Source: JAYYZW01 sp965217605 | GTDB taxonomy: Bacteria > Pseudomonadota > Gammaproteobacteria > Ga0077536 | NCBI GenBank assembly: GCA_965217605.1 | Contig: CBDCJB010000007.1 | Location: forward strand, 62,001-126,000 | Length of the DNA: 64,000 bases | Direction: 5' to 3' | In this document: positions 61,738 to 64,000 of the stretch, piece by piece | Position numbering within the stretch: position 1 is the first letter of the stretch | Layout: every line of letters starts with the position of its first letter | Translations under genes and position numbers: made by a program | Notes under the pieces: model-generated | The model's input: only the letters and a program-made list of their open reading frames with translations | Told to the model about the DNA's origin: nothing | The model's database searches: none

Positions 61738-62279
61738 GGAAGGCAGTCCTTTTCAGGCGGGGACGCGTTGTACTCGAAATCGCACATGCCGGCCTCATTA
61801 CACACGTGCTTGCCACCCGATGCGAGCCGGTCCGGATGCACTGCGTCGAGGTCGATGTGCCCGAGCCACAGGATCCCTTTGCCATCGTTCATGTCGGGGA
61901 TGTTCGGCGCCCCGGCCGCGTCCAGGACGATCCAGGGGTTAGGAGGCGGCGGCTTGCAGAGTGTCAGCTCGGGCGCCAGCGTGCTCACGGCGCTCCAGAG
62001 GTGCGAGATCCCCGGCAGTGCGAACAGTTGCTTCAGCAGCGAGGTCGGCACCGCCCCTGCCGCCTGACGGTGGGTGTGCTGGTAGCCGCCGGCGTTCCAG
62101 GTATCACTCAGCACGCCCGCCTGGCCACTGAAATTGAGCGGCGTGGCGGCGAGGGTGTCGGTTGCCGGGCCTTGCAGCGTGCGCACGTTGCGCAAGGGTG
62201 GCGCGACGGCGACCGTCGTGCCGACCTGGGTGGTGACGAAGCCGTTGGTGTTGATCGCGTTGAAGACGTCGGAGCGGCT
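61734..62279 (-). pseudogene. Tad-locus protein, 5' end missing
   Basis: The frame is open from about 62279 to the TGA at 61734-61736 with no good start codon; the first usable one is a TTG at 62195. The peptide includes FNAINTNGFVTTQVGTTVAVAPP, FSGQAGVLSDTWNAGG, and a C-terminal DLDAVHPDRLASGGKHVC with two further cysteines. It resembles a periplasmic pilus-associated protein, possibly of the TadG type, but I cannot place it firmly. The gene loses its 5' part at about 62280, where sequence of a different character begins. Confidence 0.5.
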
Positions 62280-62280
62280 C

Positions 62281-62481
62281 TATGACACCTACCGCACGAG
62301 TCGGGCCTTTCCAGACTACGCCGCGACGCTCACGAACCTCGGTCTGCGCATGAACTTCGGGCGCATCCGCACCGATGACGGCGCCGCCTTGGCGGACGTG
62401 CGTCGTGCGATCATGCGACCGCACCCTCGCCTGACCGTAGGCCCCAGTGCGGCTCCCATTTGCGATGAAACCCCGCGCTAG
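62281..62481 (+). other. Short coding-like fragment of unknown origin
   Basis: On the plus strand an open frame reads YDTYRTSRAFPDYAATL, LRMNFGRIRTDDGAALADVRRAI, and ends at TAG 62479-62481, at the IS1380 left end. Codon composition looks like coding DNA, unlike the opposite strand in the same place. It starts abruptly where the truncated tad-locus gene ends. It is probably a gene fragment brought next to the tad locus by rearrangement; the family is not recognised. Confidence 0.3.
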
Positions 62482-64000
62482 CCCGGATATTTCATAAAAA
62501 AAGAGGGCAAGCCCTTTCTAATCCGTTATAATTCAGTTAGTTAGGCTGAAAACGGAAAGGACTCGCCCGTGACAGAATGTACCCAGACTGCGCTGCAATT
62601 TCCAGGCTTTTCTCGCCGCAAGATCGACGTCTCATTCAACGCCGGTGACATCACTTCCAACGGTGGGGTGCAGTTGCTGCGCTGGGCCGATGAACGGACC
62701 GGGTTGATCAAGGCCGCGGCACGGGCCATTGGGGATTCGCGCCGGAGAAAGAGCTGCACCCACGCTCTGGAGTCGCTGGTCCGACAGCGGGTCTATGGCC
62801 TTTCCCTGGGCTATGAGGACCTCAACGACCACGAGGCATTGCGCGCGGACTTGGCTCTGCAGACGGCGCTTTCCCGGGATGCGTCGCTGGCGAGCCCGTC
62901 GACGTTGTGCCGACTGGAGAACCGCGCGAACCGGAACACCGCGGTGGCCCTGCACAAGGGACTCATTGATAACTTTATCGCCGCTTACAAACAAGCGCCC
63001 CGACGACTGATACGCGATGTGGATGCCACCGACGATCGGGTGCAGGGTGATCAAGCGGGCCGCTTCTTCCACGGCGACTACGACCACGACTGCTGTCTGC
63101 CCTTGTACGTGTTCTGTGGCGATCAACGGTTGGTCAGTTATCTGCGTTCGAGCAAGATCGACGGCGCAAAACACAGTGGGGCGATCTTGGCGCTGTTGAT
63201 CAAACGGTTGCGCCAGGCGTGGCCGAAGGTCGAGATCCTGGTGCGCGCCGATGCCGGCTTTTGCCGCTGGCGGATGCTGCGCTGGTTCGATCGCCACGGC
63301 GTGGATTACGTCATGGGTATCGCGAAAAACCCGCGTTTGCACGATCAATCGTTAGCGTTGCGCACGTTGGCTCAGTGGCGGTATTGGATGATGGGTGAGA
63401 AGCAGCGCCTGTTCAGCGAGGTCCGTTACGCCGCACCGACTTGGGATACCCCGCGACGGGTGATCGTCAAGGCCGAGCACAGCGCCCGCGGCAGCAATCC
63501 CCGCTTCGTGGTGACCCACCTCACCGGCAAGGCCCAACGCATCTACGACCGCCTCTACTGCGCCCGCGGCGAGATGGAGAACCGGATCAAGGAGCAGCAG
63601 TTGGGCCTGTTTGCCGATCGCACCAGTTGCCACACCTGGTGGGCCAATCAGTTCCGGCTGTTGCTCTCAAGCTTGGCTTACACGCTGTTGGAGACGATCC
63701 GCCGGGTGGCACTACACGCAACGGCACGGGCTCGCGCGCAAGGCGGCACGCTGCGCCTGAAACTATTACGCATCGGCGCCATCGTCTTGCGCAATACCAG
63801 GCGCATCCGACTGTTGCTCTCCAGTGCTTACCCCCATCGAGAACTGTTCTGCCTGGTGGCCGCTCGCCTCAAGCCGGGATAGTCGTCCCAACGCCAGTCG
63901 CCTCGTGTTCGATTCCTTGTGAGTCGGGGTGTCGCTCGCCTCCGAAACGACTCGTGCATCGCAATCGGCGATAAATCCACCGGTGGCGCGCCGAAACGTC
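62482..64000 (+). mobile_element. IS1380-family element, right end beyond the window
   Basis: The left terminal repeat begins CCCGGATATTTCATAA at about 62482, the usual IS1380-type end. The transposase gene follows. No matching right end (TTATGAAATATCCGGG) occurs before 64000, so the element continues past the window. About 120 bp after the transposase stop hold no feature I can name. Confidence 0.9.
62569..63882 (+). CDS. IS1380-family transposase
   Basis: A 437-residue DDE transposase of the IS1380 family. It opens with FSRRKIDVSFNAGDITSNGGVQLLRWADERTGLI, then YGLSLGYEDLNDHEALRADLALQTAL, SPSTLCRLENRANR, LIRDVDATDDRVQGDQAGRFFHGDYDHDCCLPLYVFCGDQ (the first Asp region), LVRADAGFCRWRMLRWFDRHGVDYVMGIAKNP, and near the end YCARGEMENRIKEQQLGLFADRTSCH with the catalytic Glu. 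GTG start. The gene appears intact. Confidence 0.96.
   Translation: MTECTQTALQFPGFSRRKIDVSFNAGDITSNGGVQLLRWADERTGLIKAAARAIGDSRRRKSCTHALESLVRQRVYGLSLGYEDLNDHEALRADLALQTALSRDASLASPSTLCRLENRANRNTAVALHKGLIDNFIAAYKQAPRRLIRDVDATDDRVQGDQAGRFFHGDYDHDCCLPLYVFCGDQRLVSYLRSSKIDGAKHSGAILALLIKRLRQAWPKVEILVRADAGFCRWRMLRWFDRHGVDYVMGIAKNPRLHDQSLALRTLAQWRYWMMGEKQRLFSEVRYAAPTWDTPRRVIVKAEHSARGSNPRFVVTHLTGKAQRIYDRLYCARGEMENRIKEQQLGLFADRTSCHTWWANQFRLLLSSLAYTLLETIRRVALHATARARAQGGTLRLKLLRIGAIVLRNTRRIRLLLSSAYPHRELFCLVAARLKPG

Overview
The window reads as a gammaproteobacterial chromosome of roughly 57-60% GC. Support for this comes from zapE, rmuC, a DegQ-type protease, coq7 (aerobic ubiquinone synthesis) and the rplM-rpsI pair, all with gammaproteobacterial-type sequences. 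The species cannot be named. Several TRAP systems, a cytochrome P450 and flavin enzymes suggest a versatile, possibly marine or host-associated heterotroph. Insertion sequences, miniature elements and broken genes are common. Either the genome is decaying under active transposition, or part of the frameshift load is assembly or sequencing error; sequence alone does not separate these.

Layout. 1-295: end of an IS3-family copy. 517-9581: core genes (zapE, an unrecognised conserved-looking ORF, a YugP-type metalloprotease, a PA0069-type radical SAM protein, rmuC, a HAD phosphatase, degQ, coq7, rplM-rpsI). 9641-14439: accessory region with a four-helix-bundle protein, tRNA-Gln(CUG), a 37-residue membrane ORF, an AT-rich lipoprotein gene, a complete IS3 element inverted relative to the first, a methyltransferase cut by that IS, and a decayed small gene carrying a 59-bp duplication. 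14496-22930: acyl-CoA-dehydrogenase-like flavoenzyme, class II aldolase, a frameshifted PEP-synthase-like gene, and a frameshifted cyclase/ATPase/TPR regulator.

22932-34985 is a nonulosonic (sialic-type) acid and surface-glycan cluster. One pathway (neuC-neuB-neuA) is on the minus strand. A second synthase and a CMP-sugar synthetase/KdsC-phosphatase fusion are on the plus strand. Between them lie two divergent paralogues of a surface-carbohydrate protein, an IS630-family element and miniature elements, and an MsbA-type ABC exporter follows. Both cytidylyltransferase genes begin directly at the end of the same short inverted-repeat element. A second miniature family, with TA duplications and ends like those of the resident IS630, occurs three times.

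35007-55998: a three-gene TRAP transporter, HDOD protein, P450, an RND/MMPL exporter with a C-terminal cyclic-nucleotide-binding domain, PilZ protein, two GFA-type proteins, hydrolase, nitroreductase, cyclopropane synthase, luciferase-like oxidoreductase, spermidine-synthase-like protein, YtoQ, a second TRAP transporter with fused membrane subunits, and an SDR. 56097-62279: a collapsed tad pilus locus on the minus strand, in which the start of cpaC runs directly into the end of tadC. The locus also holds a CpaB with a C-terminal extension of 40-residue DxDG-rich repeats and a neighbour sharing its C-terminal tail. 62482-64000: an IS1380-family element running off the window.
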